Source: an uncultured Sulfurovum sp. (GTDB lineage: Bacteria; Campylobacterota; Campylobacteria; Campylobacterales; Sulfurovaceae). Taken from it: DNA of 64,000 nt. Position 1 is the first letter of the stretch, and every line of letters starts with the position of its first letter. The translations under genes were made by a program, and so were the position numbers. Positions 45,101 through 53,815 of this stretch are shown here, piece after piece. The stretch covers positions 58,825 through 122,824 of the forward strand of contig CACVAX010000018.1 of the NCBI GenBank assembly GCA_902727935.1, written 5' to 3'. A model generated the notes under the pieces. It was not told the origin of the DNA. It saw only the letters and a list, made by a program, of their open reading frames with translations, and made no database searches.

Positions 45101-46247
45101 ATTCAACACCAGAAGTGGCATCAAGTTTTGAAAGGGAGATGGCTGGGCTTCGTAAATCAAGTACAGCGCGTTTGGTCATTAAAATGTCACCTTCACCAAT
45201 AAAACTTCCCATGTTTCCTGTTCGTGTGGCTTGACCCATTAAGATATAGTCTTTGTACGGTCCACTCTTAACTTGACGAGCTTGATAAATATTGGCTTGT
45301 GAGTTATCAGGTCGTGCCTCTTGACCATAAAACATAAAGTTATCACTGCCATCTATTTGCATTTTCCATAGTGAAAAACGATTCACCGTTGCCTGATGCT
45401 CCCACTCGGTAAAGACAACCAAAGGAATGTTTCCCTCTTGATTAATTACCACGGGTTCAGTTTGGTGGGAGTTATTAAACCCAATTCTTGTGATTGAACC
45501 TGTGACTGTATCTAACTTATGAATTAAAGGTGCAGGGGCACGGTCATATTCATCAAGCATGACAGCAGAAGTTTTATAATTCATTGGAATATCATCTTTG
45601 GTAACAGTTTTAGAAATTATCAGCATTTCATGATTGGTCTCTTCATCATTTCCAATATAAGTAGGATAAGAGTAACTTACGGAGTAGTCATGAGTAATTG
45701 GGGTAATTTTTTTAGTGGAGATGTCCATTTTAAAAATACCTAAATTCCTATTTGGATTTAAATCATTGGCTTTCAAAGTATCATTAGGGTCAAAAACTGG
45801 TTTACTCATCGAAATGTAAAGGCTTCTCCCATCAGGAGCCACATCAAAACTTTGAATTCTTACTTTCTCAACATCCGAACACTCATTATCAAGTGCTGGA
45901 TAAATTTGCCATGTCTTATAGCTTCCATCTTGCTCTTTTCGTGAAACCAAAAGTTTATCTTCAAAACCTGTATCATCATATCCTTCTTCAGGAAAACGTA
46001 AATCGGTTCGAGCATCGAGTTGTGCCCAAGCAATATAAAACAAATCAGGGTGGGTACGCCCATCATCTTCATGATTTGAAATGGCTGTTTTGGGTATAAA
46101 ATCAGCCCCATCAAGCACTCCTTGAATGGGTGCACATTCAGTGATATCAGCTGTACCACTTTCAACCGTTTTATCGGTACTTGAAATACACCCTATTAAA
46201 AATATCCCGTAGAATATTACAATTATTATCTGGTAAAATTTTTTCAT
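42129..46247 (-). CDS. Three-heme c-type lipoprotein resembling the hydrazine-synthase alpha family
   Basis: 1372 residues with a lipobox (LIGCIS, Cys20). Residues about 30-440 look like a beta-propeller of PD40/WD kind (DVAPDGRSLYIS). Three heme-binding motifs follow: Cys594-Asn-Gln-Cys-His598, Cys665-Ile-Ser-Cys-His669 and Cys834-Tyr-Ser-Cys-His838. The layout resembles large proteins annotated as hydrazine-synthase alpha-like outside anammox bacteria; nothing indicates hydrazine chemistry here. It heads an operon with the lipoprotein, barrel and DUF1461 genes, and lies downstream of the GMC oxidoreductase genes, for which it could be electron acceptor. Confidence 0.85.
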   Translation of the reverse strand: MKKFYQIIIVIFYGIFLIGCISSTDKTVESGTADITECAPIQGVLDGADFIPKTAISNHEDDGRTHPDLFYIAWAQLDARTDLRFPEEGYDDTGFEDKLLVSRKEQDGSYKTWQIYPALDNECSDVEKVRIQSFDVAPDGRSLYISMSKPVFDPNDTLKANDLNPNRNLGIFKMDISTKKITPITHDYSVSYSYPTYIGNDEETNHEMLIISKTVTKDDIPMNYKTSAVMLDEYDRAPAPLIHKLDTVTGSITRIGFNNSHQTEPVVINQEGNIPLVVFTEWEHQATVNRFSLWKMQIDGSDNFMFYGQEARPDNSQANIYQARQVKSGPYKDYILMGQATRTGNMGSFIGEGDILMTKRAVLDLRSPAISLSKLDATSGVEYNLARNPEHYNDESFAYAYRADVDSSYGIYIKDYPEDINATVDSSSGKMVISADNYHFMQPRSYYPPVSKTVAPGVTELSENRISFTNDNLNGKSGFLVETLGRSNNGVQNQLNGIDTKDIRMQFFVPSHHFSDSYAIGLEDSQELTIPSSRMIETEADGSLGVILKEGLYVWKVNKKFEFTDGSGNANNLWLPIRVERQEVSFVKNRVNACNQCHQDRNQDVIDHFENYVSTAQTKMKGNLADVINTDKDISEYNATNEIPDFQKNIAPLFAKPALNGGGSCISCHNATDKLNLSNMTGISVMNATYRNFVLGAHKMPDSEEVFPYNYTSINPMGMDDEYHPAPFLWSLLLNDDLTVPEDEEHSNTSSRDLDRNNDYGAKYSENVLSEINRVNALYDHSKHWSSEDTQAIITYGSTRLAAGLSDKISFIKNSLSTNTPQAQKAYQALVANCYSCHNNHTSGGMNDNGFEDVKPKEKRFNDNVLLRNTETRFVVHRYLANKGDTKYSQYSWQSNLRTSMSRTLGSALHRIDFNDIDNSELLVYARGYYKASNGDQIPLNDTIKAHSGYMTEGTDAYTAVSNWLNNISMTNQEANITTPIQAIVLKEYDEPGYIKDEDNNSVNITWSDADEELSQAFISGSGTTEHTFNDSMLALEYQDFVSAKLKAYAILGDRGDQNFTFTVTDGLNPSSVQTVPVTVTSDYIVPEPNATLPPAYLYFTDRNTSMLKKLDTNGSIQDIGEIEGFNADWTTMYRRADKGWLYFLNQEEQRIYVVEENSSNVLFNITLNHEPNKETVTHKQTMYLLWWRPAEGTFGEEDYRAGELQGLLESKLSKTKNGDFYVSLGDGESSMSTVVPEWRTKMPDGGNTIGVYVWRQATFMSKFVNEGMDRLNVLNLVTGKAKSMTDFSFEAKTVNGVDYNASDYHNVRAIVVAEDGAFYGFNKDLNTPVETFNFDPIEKIQKKVLVPTWLQNYIDDYQNYATPFLVIEPRE

Positions 46248-46401
46248 TACATCTCCTCAATTATGTCCCTAATAATAGGAAGAGATAGATTTAATGTCTA
46301 TTAAATTTCATAAATTTATTAAATTAAATTTTTTTTTAATGAAAAATTCAGATAAAGCTGTTAAGTTCTATATATAAAATAATATAATTTTTTTTAACAT
46401 T

Positions 46402-48081
46402 TTAAATCCAAAGCTTTTGATGCTCCACAATATAATCCCCCACCCGAAAAGAATTGGCATAAATAGTCCAAGTATAGGTTACCGAGCCTCCTGTAGGCAT
46501 AAATGAACCATCGGTGACAAAGAGGTTTGGTACTTCATGGGCTTGACAATATTTGTTGAGTACCGAAGTTTTAGGGTTGTCTCCAAAACGGCAACCTCCT
46601 GCTTGTAGGTTGGGTGGTGGAGCAGGAGAGATGGAAGAGATAACGTCAGTAGCTCCCATTTTCTTTAAGACATTTTCAGCTTTTTTAGCCAAATATTTGC
46701 CCACTTCCACATCGCGTTCATGTGCTCCAATACGAATGTTGGCAACGGGGACACCGTAAATATCTTTGTAGTTCTCATCCACCGAGACAAAACAGTTATC
46801 TGTGGGTAGCCAGTCGTTAAAGACTTCAAAATTGAGCTGTTTGGTTTTATTTATTTTGTGGTAGATGTTCTCTTGAAGCTCTTTGCCCCAGAGCAGTTTT
46901 CCATTTTTAAAACGCTGTTTGGTCGCTTTACTCATGGGGTTGGCGTGTTCAAATAAAAAGTCCACAATGCCCCCTTTGACCTCTTTGCCATTTTCTTCAT
47001 AAAAGTACCAATCACAAAGGCTTCGGTTGACAAAAAGTCCCTCTACCATCAGCTCTTTGAGTGCCATGGCGTTTTCGTCAAATTGACCAGAACCCACACC
47101 TCCAGCAGAAAAGAGCAGGTTTTTACCTACTTGGTTGCTGTTGTTGGCAAGACCATTGGGAAAGTTTTTGGACTTGGAGTTTAGAAGCAGACGCGAACTC
47201 TCTACGGCTTGACCAGCCACAATAAACAGTTTGGCTTGAATGCTTTTTTCTTTTTTTGTCTTAGTATCTACATAAAGAGCTTCTACTACTTTTCCATTTT
47301 GCTCAATCAGTTGTTTCACAAAAGCATGGGGAATGATGCTAAAGTTTTTTTTGCCTAACATTTTTTTGCCTAACATGGGTTGTAAAAGAGAGGCTCTAGC
47401 ACTCCCCTTTGCCCCTGATGAACAGCCGTAAGAGCCACAATAGTTCGAGTAATAACAGTTGTCACGTTCTCCTTTGGACTTGGACAAAATGGCACGGGGC
47501 GTTTTGTAGGGAACATAACCCAATTTTTTACAAGCCTCATCAATTTTAGAACTAATAGGATGTTCTTCCAAGGCAGGGTAGGGAAAGGTTGGGGTGCTTC
47601 TTGGTTCGTGGTATTTAAATGGCGTTACTTCTCCCGAAACTCCCACCAAACGTTCGACTTCTTCATAATAGGGTTCAAACTCTTCATAATTTGTGACCCA
47701 ATCAACCACATTTGCCCCCTCTATTGCTCCGTAAACTGATTTGAGTCTAAAGTCATTGGGTTTGAGCCTATGAAAATACCCTGACATAAAGTTGGAAGAG
47801 CCTCCTACAATGTTTCCGTTAAAATAAGTACGTTCGGTGTCACGGGTTGAGGTTTTTTTCCATCCTCCATTTTGGTAGCTCTCTATGGTGTGATAGGCAT
47901 CTTTAAAAGCAGGGGTGACAATTTCACGTTTGCAATAAGCTATTTCATCTTTAGAAAAGTCTTCTTCTTTAAAAAAGCCCCCTCGCTCTAGCATGACAAC
48001 ATTCATTCCAGCTTCTACCAGTTTGTGAGCCACGCCTGAAGCACCTGCTCCTGTGCCAACGATACAGACATCATAGTTCAT
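46402..48081 (-). CDS. GMC-family flavin oxidoreductase, large subunit
   Basis: 559 residues from the ATG at 48081, chosen because it gives the FAD-binding VGTGAGASG right at the N-terminus and overlaps the upstream stop as ATGA. The second FAD region and the C-terminal GMC domain (NLFVTDGSFMPTGG) are present. It resembles the gluconate/fructose dehydrogenase type, in which a Tat-exported small subunit carries the flavoprotein out. In the C-terminal motif the usual catalytic His before GGxRMG reads Asn (NLQAGGCRFG), so substrate or mechanism may be unusual. Several cysteines (CYYSNYCGSYGC) cluster near residue 235, a possible metal or iron-sulfur site. Confidence 0.88.
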   Translation of the reverse strand: MNYDVCIVGTGAGASGVAHKLVEAGMNVVMLERGGFFKEEDFSKDEIAYCKREIVTPAFKDAYHTIESYQNGGWKKTSTRDTERTYFNGNIVGGSSNFMSGYFHRLKPNDFRLKSVYGAIEGANVVDWVTNYEEFEPYYEEVERLVGVSGEVTPFKYHEPRSTPTFPYPALEEHPISSKIDEACKKLGYVPYKTPRAILSKSKGERDNCYYSNYCGSYGCSSGAKGSARASLLQPMLGKKMLGKKNFSIIPHAFVKQLIEQNGKVVEALYVDTKTKKEKSIQAKLFIVAGQAVESSRLLLNSKSKNFPNGLANNSNQVGKNLLFSAGGVGSGQFDENAMALKELMVEGLFVNRSLCDWYFYEENGKEVKGGIVDFLFEHANPMSKATKQRFKNGKLLWGKELQENIYHKINKTKQLNFEVFNDWLPTDNCFVSVDENYKDIYGVPVANIRIGAHERDVEVGKYLAKKAENVLKKMGATDVISSISPAPPPNLQAGGCRFGDNPKTSVLNKYCQAHEVPNLFVTDGSFMPTGGSVTYTWTIYANSFRVGDYIVEHQKLWI

Positions 48082-48608
48082 ATTACTTCTCCTTGTGTAT
48101 TTTGTGCAAACGGTACTTTGGGTTGAGGGACACCTGCATGATGATGAAGCCATTTCCAACCCGATTCATTTTTATTGCCACCATAAACGGGACTGGACAA
48201 GAGGGCCTCTAGGGTAAAGTAGAGTACAAAAGCAACCCAGTTTTCACCTATATTATGCTCTTGGGTAAATTCTCTTAAGCGTTCATCTTGTTTTTGGGGA
48301 GGTAGGGTTAAAAAGTCATTATACTCATTCATAAGTTCTTGTGCTCCACGTTGTAAAAAAACCAAATCTGACTCTAAGAATGAGGAGTGCATGGCTACCG
48401 TGGCTAGATAAGTGGTTGCCCCAAATTCACTGGCTGAAGGAGCTGATAACCCTTTAGGAAAAAGTACTTCTTGTACGGAGGCTAAAGTTTTAAATAGGTC
48501 TATTTTGATGTTGCTTTTTGCACCTTGGGGAAGCAGTGTTAAGGCTGTTCCTGCAAGGAGAGTAGAGGCTATAAATACACGTCTGGTTATTGTTTTACGA
48601 TTTGGCAT
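48078..48608 (-). CDS. Tat-exported small subunit of the GMC dehydrogenase (gluconate 2-dehydrogenase subunit 3 type)
   Basis: 176 residues. The N-terminus carries a twin-arginine signal (TRRVFIAS followed by a hydrophobic stretch and ending near residue 32). The mature part matches the helical gluconate-2-dehydrogenase subunit 3 family, with LFPKG and the GWKWLHHHAG end. Its stop overlaps the GMC start (ATGA), which fixes the pair as one complex; the large subunit has no signal of its own and would be exported by hitch-hiking. No classical cytochrome subunit gene follows, but a three-heme lipoprotein does. Confidence 0.88.
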   Translation of the reverse strand: MPNRKTITRRVFIASTLLAGTALTLLPQGAKSNIKIDLFKTLASVQEVLFPKGLSAPSASEFGATTYLATVAMHSSFLESDLVFLQRGAQELMNEYNDFLTLPPQKQDERLREFTQEHNIGENWVAFVLYFTLEALLSSPVYGGNKNESGWKWLHHHAGVPQPKVPFAQNTQGEVI

Positions 48609-48749
48609 TTAGTGCCTCACTGTATTGAATTTTAATTCTTATCATGCGTAAAGTATAACCAAGAAATAGGTAGAAGTTGTTATCTTTTTAGAATTTTTAT
48701 AAAAGAAATTTTTTTTCTTTAGGTTTATGCTTTATTTAATTTTTTATTT

Positions 48750-48755
48750 TATAAT
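48750..48755 (+). promoter_or_regulatory. Putative -10 box for the small membrane protein/two-component operon
   Basis: TTTTATAATCGG has a perfect TATAAT 33 bases before the ATG at 48788. The 179-base gap separates two divergent operons; on the other strand TATACT near 48650 could serve the GMC genes. Confidence 0.45.
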
Positions 48756-48787
48756 CGGTCTAAAAATTTAAAATAAAGAAGAAACGG

Positions 48788-48976
48788 ATGCATATAATTA
48801 TTTGGCTAAGGTTTATAAGTGGTTTGCTGTTGTTGGTACTTTTAATTTTTATAAGTATGGAACAAGTCATTGCCCAAAAAACATCTTATGAAGAGAATGC
48901 TTCAAGGTATTCTTTACAAGAGCATGAGAAGATAAATAGCAATAAAAAGTTTATATCTTGTGAAGTTCTATTATAA
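48788..48976 (+). CDS. Small single-helix membrane protein
   Basis: 62 residues: one membrane helix (about 6-28) then a polar tail of about 35 residues ending with one cysteine. No family recognised. It has its own promoter-like box and lies 34 bases before the response-regulator gene on the same strand, so it may be the first gene of the operon and could modulate the sensor kinase. Coding potential rests on length, the start with a GAAACGG site and location only. Confidence 0.5.
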   Translation: MHIIIWLRFISGLLLLVLLIFISMEQVIAQKTSYEENASRYSLQEHEKINSNKKFISCEVLL

Positions 48977-49010
48977 TAATCGATAAAATATTTGAAAAGA
49001 GAGGGTGAGT

Positions 49011-49670
49011 ATGTTGAAAATTTTAATGCTAGAGGATGATGAGGTGATTGCAAACTTGCTCATGCGATATTTGGCACAATATGCCAAAGTGACGCATAAA
49101 ATTCAGCCTTTAGAGGCGTTGGAGTTACTCGATGAGCAAAAGTTTGACATTATTATTTTGGATTTAACCTTGCCTCAACTTGATGGCTTGGAGGTGTGTA
49201 AGCTGATGCGAAAAGTCTCTAATGCCAAGATTATTATCTCTTCAGCACGTTCAGATATTAATGATAAACTTTTTGCTTTGGAAAATGGGGCTGATGATTA
49301 TTTACCTAAACCTTATGACCCTCGTGAATTGTATGCACGTATTAAATTGCTTCATGCACGTCAAGGTGGAACTGAAGACAAAGATTCTAAATTTAAACTT
49401 GATACGAATGCTTGTCTTATTTATAAAGAGGGTAAAGCTTTGGAGTTAACCATGGCTGAATACCAGATTATGCAACTTTTTTTAGAAAACAAAGCCCAAG
49501 CTTTTTCACGTGCTGACATTGCGAACTCGGTAGATTCTCATCGTTTTGACTCAGGTATTGAGAGCATTAATGTCTTAATTGGGCGTTTACGTAAAAAAGT
49601 AGAACGAGATTATAAACACCCCGAATACATTAAAACGGTGCGTGGTTTAGGGTATAAATTTGATGAATAG
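49011..49670 (+). CDS. OmpR-type response regulator
   Basis: 219 residues from the ATG at 49011, with GAGGGTGAG just upstream; a GTG two codons earlier is possible. The receiver domain has the acidic pair at its N-terminus (LEDDE), Asp51 as phosphorylation site, and the lysine in LPKPYD. The C-terminal winged helix (AEYQIMQLF, RLRKKVERD, TVRGLGYKF) is the OmpR DNA-binding type. The kinase gene starts inside its last codons, so they form one two-component system. Likely targets are the adjacent DUF4331 operon or the divergent GMC operon; that is inference. Confidence 0.93.
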   Translation: MLKILMLEDDEVIANLLMRYLAQYAKVTHKIQPLEALELLDEQKFDIIILDLTLPQLDGLEVCKLMRKVSNAKIIISSARSDINDKLFALENGADDYLPKPYDPRELYARIKLLHARQGGTEDKDSKFKLDTNACLIYKEGKALELTMAEYQIMQLFLENKAQAFSRADIANSVDSHRFDSGIESINVLIGRLRKKVERDYKHPEYIKTVRGLGYKFDE

Positions 49671-50892
49671 TTTAATTTTTAAAGTTAAATTACTAGGAGG
49701 ATTTTTAGCCCTTTTGGTGACCATTATGGTCTATTTTGGCATGGAGTATGCCATTACTTATGCTAAAGGTAGAGAGATTACCAATTCTATTTTGCTTTAC
49801 AAAACACTTAAACATGAAACGCCTAGTGTTATTGAAGCATATTTACGCCAAAACTCTTTAGAAGAAATTCATTGGGATGAGGTTGAACATGTTTTAAAAG
49901 AAGCAAAGTATGTGATTGAAACGCCTATCTATAGAGAGGTATTTCAGTCGGGAAATATTGGGCTTTATATTTATAAGGGCTATTACTATTACAGTTTTAA
50001 GATGCATGGGCAAACCTCTTATTTTAAAAATCTTCATCGAGATGACAACTATATTTTATATTTAACCGTGGCTGTTACCTTGTTGCTTTTTATGTTGTTA
50101 AGCATCTATATTTATATTATTAATGCCATTAAACCCATTAAAACACTTTATGTAAAAATTAATCATTTCTCCAATAAACGTGCCAACATTGTGCCAGAGT
50201 TATCTTTTAAAAATAAAGATGAAATTGCATTGGTCTCTTCAGAGTTTGATAAAGCTGTTGAACGCATTGAGAAGTTGGAAAAAACGCGTACACTTTTTTG
50301 GCGTAACATAATGCATGAACTGAAAACCCCTATGACCCAAGGGGTACTGATGGTGCATCTCTTAGATATTAACGGTGATGAAAAAAATGAACTGCTCATG
50401 ATTTTTGAACGCATGAAAGAGCAGCTCAATAAGTTAAAACAACTCGAACATCTCTCTGCTGAAACTTTGGAATTAAAATTACAAGAGGTGAATATGATAG
50501 ATATTATTGATGACATTAAAGACATGATTGATGCTGATGAGCATGCTTTACACTATACACCAATTCAGTCAAGATTTAAAGTCAATACCGAGTTTTTCGT
50601 GATAGCCTTAAAAAATTTGATTGCCAATGCCATTGCATATTCACCTGACCATCAAGTATTGGTACTGCATAAAAACAATAAGCTCTATGTCATTAACAAA
50701 GGGCAATCTTTACGTTCTAATTTTGAGACTTACACCAAAGCTTTTGTACGCGAAGACTTAAGTAAAAATGGGATGGGCTTAGGGCTTTACCTCTCTAAAG
50801 AAATTTTTTTAAAACATCGTGTGAGTATGAAGTATCGCTATTTTCATGAACATCATATGATTATTTTAGACCTTAAAAAGATAAAAGTTTAA
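49663..50892 (+). CDS. Sensor histidine kinase (ArsS-like)
   Basis: 409 residues from the ATG at 49663, overlapping the response regulator by 8 bases. Two membrane helices (about 8-28 and 130-152) bracket a periplasmic sensing loop of about 100 residues rich in Tyr and His. A HAMP-like linker follows, then the phosphorylation site His in MHELKTPMTQ, the asparagine box NLIANAIAY, and GMGLGLYLS. The architecture matches the compact ArsS-type kinases of this phylum, whose best-known member senses acid. The signal here is unknown. Confidence 0.9.
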   Translation: MNSLIFKVKLLGGFLALLVTIMVYFGMEYAITYAKGREITNSILLYKTLKHETPSVIEAYLRQNSLEEIHWDEVEHVLKEAKYVIETPIYREVFQSGNIGLYIYKGYYYYSFKMHGQTSYFKNLHRDDNYILYLTVAVTLLLFMLLSIYIYIINAIKPIKTLYVKINHFSNKRANIVPELSFKNKDEIALVSSEFDKAVERIEKLEKTRTLFWRNIMHELKTPMTQGVLMVHLLDINGDEKNELLMIFERMKEQLNKLKQLEHLSAETLELKLQEVNMIDIIDDIKDMIDADEHALHYTPIQSRFKVNTEFFVIALKNLIANAIAYSPDHQVLVLHKNNKLYVINKGQSLRSNFETYTKAFVREDLSKNGMGLGLYLSKEIFLKHRVSMKYRYFHEHHMIILDLKKIKV

Positions 50893-50992
50893 ATAAAAAG
50901 AGGACGTTTATCATTCGTTTAGTTTAGGTTCTAATAGAGTTTACTTTTATGTTTTATAATGCTTTTAGAAATAAAATATAAAAGGAATTAAG

Positions 50993-52555
50993 ATGTCACG
51001 ATACACACAGAAAATTAGCGTTGCTGCACTACTTGCAACAACACTCTTTACAACAAACCTAACAGCTTCTTCACACCGAGAAGCCCCAGCAATTACCGAG
51101 AGTCCTAAAGTGGATGCAACGGATTTTTATATGTTTAACTCGTATGAAACAGGACGAACAGGTTACACCACACTTATTGCCAATTATGTACCCCTACAAG
51201 ACCCACAAGGAGGACCAAACTATTTTGCCATGGATCCTGATGCTGTGTATGATATTCATGTGGACAACAATGGCGATAGCGTAGAAGATTTAACCTTTCG
51301 TTTCCGTTTTAGCAATACCTTAGAAGGGGGAACAGGAAAAACCATTGAAGTTGATGGAAAAACACTCTCTATTCCTTTAAATGCTTTAGGAGCTATTTCA
51401 GCTTCTGACTCTTCTAATTTAGGACTTAAAGAGACCTATAAAGTAGAACTCATTAAAGGTGACCGAAAAACAGGAACAACAAGTACCTTAGCCACTTCAC
51501 TCACCAAACCTTATGATAATGTGGGAAAGAAAACTTTTCCTGACTATAACGCTTATGCCAACAAGTACATTCACTCCGTAGCCATGGAAGGTTGTTCTGC
51601 TGGAAACATGAAAGTCTTTGTGGGACAACGAAAAGACCCTTTTGTGGTGAACCTTGGTGAGACCTTTGACCTTGTGAATTATGTTCCTGTAGACAGAAGT
51701 TTTGCGCCGTTTGCCACAGCTGGTATAGAGCAGTTAGATAGCAACGATGACTTAAGAGCTAAAAACACCACAGCCATTGCCATAGAAGTACCAACAGCAT
51801 GTTTACTTTCAGATACAAGTAAAACAACCATTGGGGCATGGACAACAGCATCGTTACCACAAGCCAGAATCTTAAGAGCCAAAGGTCAGTTTGATAAAAA
51901 CTCAGTACAAGGTGGAGCATTAACACAGGTATCGCGTTTGTCTAATCCATTGGTAAACGAAGTGGTTATTGGTTTAAAAGATAAAGATTTGTTTAACACC
52001 TCTGAGCCAAAAGATGATGCACAGTTTATAGACTATGTGACCAATCCTACTTTGCCAGTGATTTTAAATGCACTCTTTTTAGATGCTGTTAATGGGGTAA
52101 CAGGAGCAGACTTTAAACAGCTTAACCCAACCAACTACCCTAGAAACGACTTAGTCGCTGCCTTTTTAACAGGAATTGAGGGAGTAAATAAAAATGGTTC
52201 AGTGGGTGAAATGTTAAGACTGAACACAGGTATTGCTGCCACAGCTAAAGCCAATCAAAATGCCTTTGGGGTTGCTGCTGGTGATTTAGCTGGATTCCCA
52301 AATGGTCGTCGTCCTGGTGATGATGTGGTTGACTTAGCGTTGCGTGTGGTTATGGGAGCATTGTGTCACCCTGTGGCTGTAGACTTAGATGGAAGTGGAA
52401 CAGCTGGAGATGCTGGTGATGTCTTAGGACTTTGTGCTACTACCGATGCTGTAACAGGAACTGTGCCTTATACCGATGGTGCTCCTGTGAGTGCAATGTA
52501 CTTTAACGATACCTTCCCATACCTTAAAGCACCACTTGCTGGTTCACCTAACTAA
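50993..52555 (+). CDS. Secreted DUF4331-domain protein
   Basis: 520 residues with a signal peptide (about 1-25, ending LTAS). The mature start SHREAPAI...DATDFYMF is the hallmark of DUF4331, and the end TFPYLKAPLAGSPN is typical too. The function of the family is not known; members often sit with TPR and HupE/UreJ genes, exactly as here. An AAGGAATTA site precedes the ATG. A small lipoprotein gene follows after 7 bases. Confidence 0.9.
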   Translation: MSRYTQKISVAALLATTLFTTNLTASSHREAPAITESPKVDATDFYMFNSYETGRTGYTTLIANYVPLQDPQGGPNYFAMDPDAVYDIHVDNNGDSVEDLTFRFRFSNTLEGGTGKTIEVDGKTLSIPLNALGAISASDSSNLGLKETYKVELIKGDRKTGTTSTLATSLTKPYDNVGKKTFPDYNAYANKYIHSVAMEGCSAGNMKVFVGQRKDPFVVNLGETFDLVNYVPVDRSFAPFATAGIEQLDSNDDLRAKNTTAIAIEVPTACLLSDTSKTTIGAWTTASLPQARILRAKGQFDKNSVQGGALTQVSRLSNPLVNEVVIGLKDKDLFNTSEPKDDAQFIDYVTNPTLPVILNALFLDAVNGVTGADFKQLNPTNYPRNDLVAAFLTGIEGVNKNGSVGEMLRLNTGIAATAKANQNAFGVAAGDLAGFPNGRRPGDDVVDLALRVVMGALCHPVAVDLDGSGTAGDAGDVLGLCATTDAVTGTVPYTDGAPVSAMYFNDTFPYLKAPLAGSPN

Positions 52556-52562
52556 AGGATAG

Positions 52563-52760
52563 ATGATGAAACTTTTACAATACCTTCTCATAGCATTTTT
52601 GGCTATGGGGTTTTTTACAGGCTGTGGTTCTAGTGATAATGAAGCGAAAACAGATTTTTTTTATGATGTGCAAAATGCACTGCAACAAAACGAAAATGAT
52701 GAACCTTTAGAGATTCAAGATACCAATGATGAATCAAGTAATTTTGATTCATTAACTTAA
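52563..52760 (+). CDS. Small lipoprotein after the DUF4331 gene
   Basis: 65 residues with a lipobox (FFTGC, Cys21) and a short acidic, Asn-rich mature part of about 44 residues. It starts 7 bases after the DUF4331 stop behind an AAGGAT site, and a terminator-like hairpin follows at once, so DUF4331 and this lipoprotein form a unit. No family recognised. Confidence 0.7.
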   Translation: MMKLLQYLLIAFLAMGFFTGCGSSDNEAKTDFFYDVQNALQQNENDEPLEIQDTNDESSNFDSLT

Positions 52761-52763
52761 AAA

Positions 52764-52783
52764 AAGAAGCATTTTTGCTTCTT
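52764..52783 (+). terminator. Hairpin after the small lipoprotein gene
   Basis: An 8-bp stem AAGAAGCA/TGCTTCTT with a four-T loop, preceded by an A-run and starting 4 bases after the stop. The T-run after it is short (TTCCC), so it may be leaky and let transcription reach the TPR and HupE genes. Confidence 0.5.
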
Positions 52784-52861
52784 CCCTAAGTATGAGATAG
52801 AGGAGTTTTTATCTCCTGTACTCTTCTATCTGATGCTTATATTTTAGAGAAAGGAACTCTT

Positions 52862-53815
52862 TTGAAACAGCTAATTGTATTTTTACTCTTTGGCACTTTT
52901 TTGTTTGCCAAACCTTTTATTCCCCAAGACCTTAACCGTACGCTTTTAAGCCTTGAACAAGATGAGGCTTCAAAAGCCATTGCTTCACTCTTACAAAAAG
53001 TTCAAGCCCAACCTAATAATTTAGTTTTGGTAGAAGAATTGGCAACGCTCTACATAGAGACAGCTAAAAAAAAGGCGAATGTTTCTTATATGGGTTATGC
53101 CAAAGCCTTGTTAGCTCCTTACTTAAAGAAGTATTCAAACAACACGACTTTCATACTCTATCAAGTCGATATTTTACAATATACCCATGCCTTTGATGAG
53201 GCATTAGCACTCCTTGCCCCTTTGACAACCAAAGGCGCTAAAGAGGCAAAAGCTTATCTTATGAAAGCGACCATTTATGAAGCAAAAGAAGAATATGCTC
53301 CTGCTCTTCGTGCGTGTAAACAGCTTATTTTACGCTCTTCTGCTTTGCTTTCTGCAACTTGCATTAGCACCATGCAGTCGCATTTAGGAAAACTTGAAGA
53401 GAGTTATAGCCTTTTAGAAAAGGTGTATGCCCAAAATAAGCAAGAGCAGGGTAGTGAGCAAGTTTGGGCATTAACTTCTTTGGCTGATATGGCGTATCGT
53501 TTAAATCAACAAGAAAAGGCTTTGGCTTATTTTAAAGAAGCATTAAGCATCAATCCTTCTGACCATTTTGTATTAAGACGAATGGCTGAGATTTACTTAG
53601 AGAAAAAACGCTATGCCGACGTAAAAACACTTTTAAATGCTTACTCTTTTGTGGATGCACTTTTTCTTAGAGAAACTCTTGCGAAAGAGAAGTTAGGAGA
53701 AAATATTATGCTGGAAAAAGAACGCTTAAGTGCGTATCTAAAAGGCTTAACCCTAAGAGATGAAACACCTCATCAAGAAGATCTACCTTATTTTAAAGCG
53801 TTAGGATTATTATGA
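52862..53815 (+). CDS. Secreted TPR protein of the DUF4331/HupE cluster
   Basis: 317 residues, starting with TTG behind AAAGGAA; the TTG gives a clean signal peptide (about 1-16, ending LFAKP) and no better in-frame start exists. Several TPR units fill the chain, clearest at about 205-240 (LADMAYRLNQQEKALAYFKEAL). Its stop overlaps the start of the HupE/UreJ gene, so the two are translationally coupled. It probably works as a periplasmic assembly or binding factor for that membrane protein. Confidence 0.82.
   Translation: MKQLIVFLLFGTFLFAKPFIPQDLNRTLLSLEQDEASKAIASLLQKVQAQPNNLVLVEELATLYIETAKKKANVSYMGYAKALLAPYLKKYSNNTTFILYQVDILQYTHAFDEALALLAPLTTKGAKEAKAYLMKATIYEAKEEYAPALRACKQLILRSSALLSATCISTMQSHLGKLEESYSLLEKVYAQNKQEQGSEQVWALTSLADMAYRLNQQEKALAYFKEALSINPSDHFVLRRMAEIYLEKKRYADVKTLLNAYSFVDALFLRETLAKEKLGENIMLEKERLSAYLKGLTLRDETPHQEDLPYFKALGLL

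Noticed and set aside
42129..46247. True hydrazine synthase alpha subunit
   Set aside because: The heme layout and size recall that family, but no beta/gamma subunits or other anammox genes are present, and the host is not of that group.
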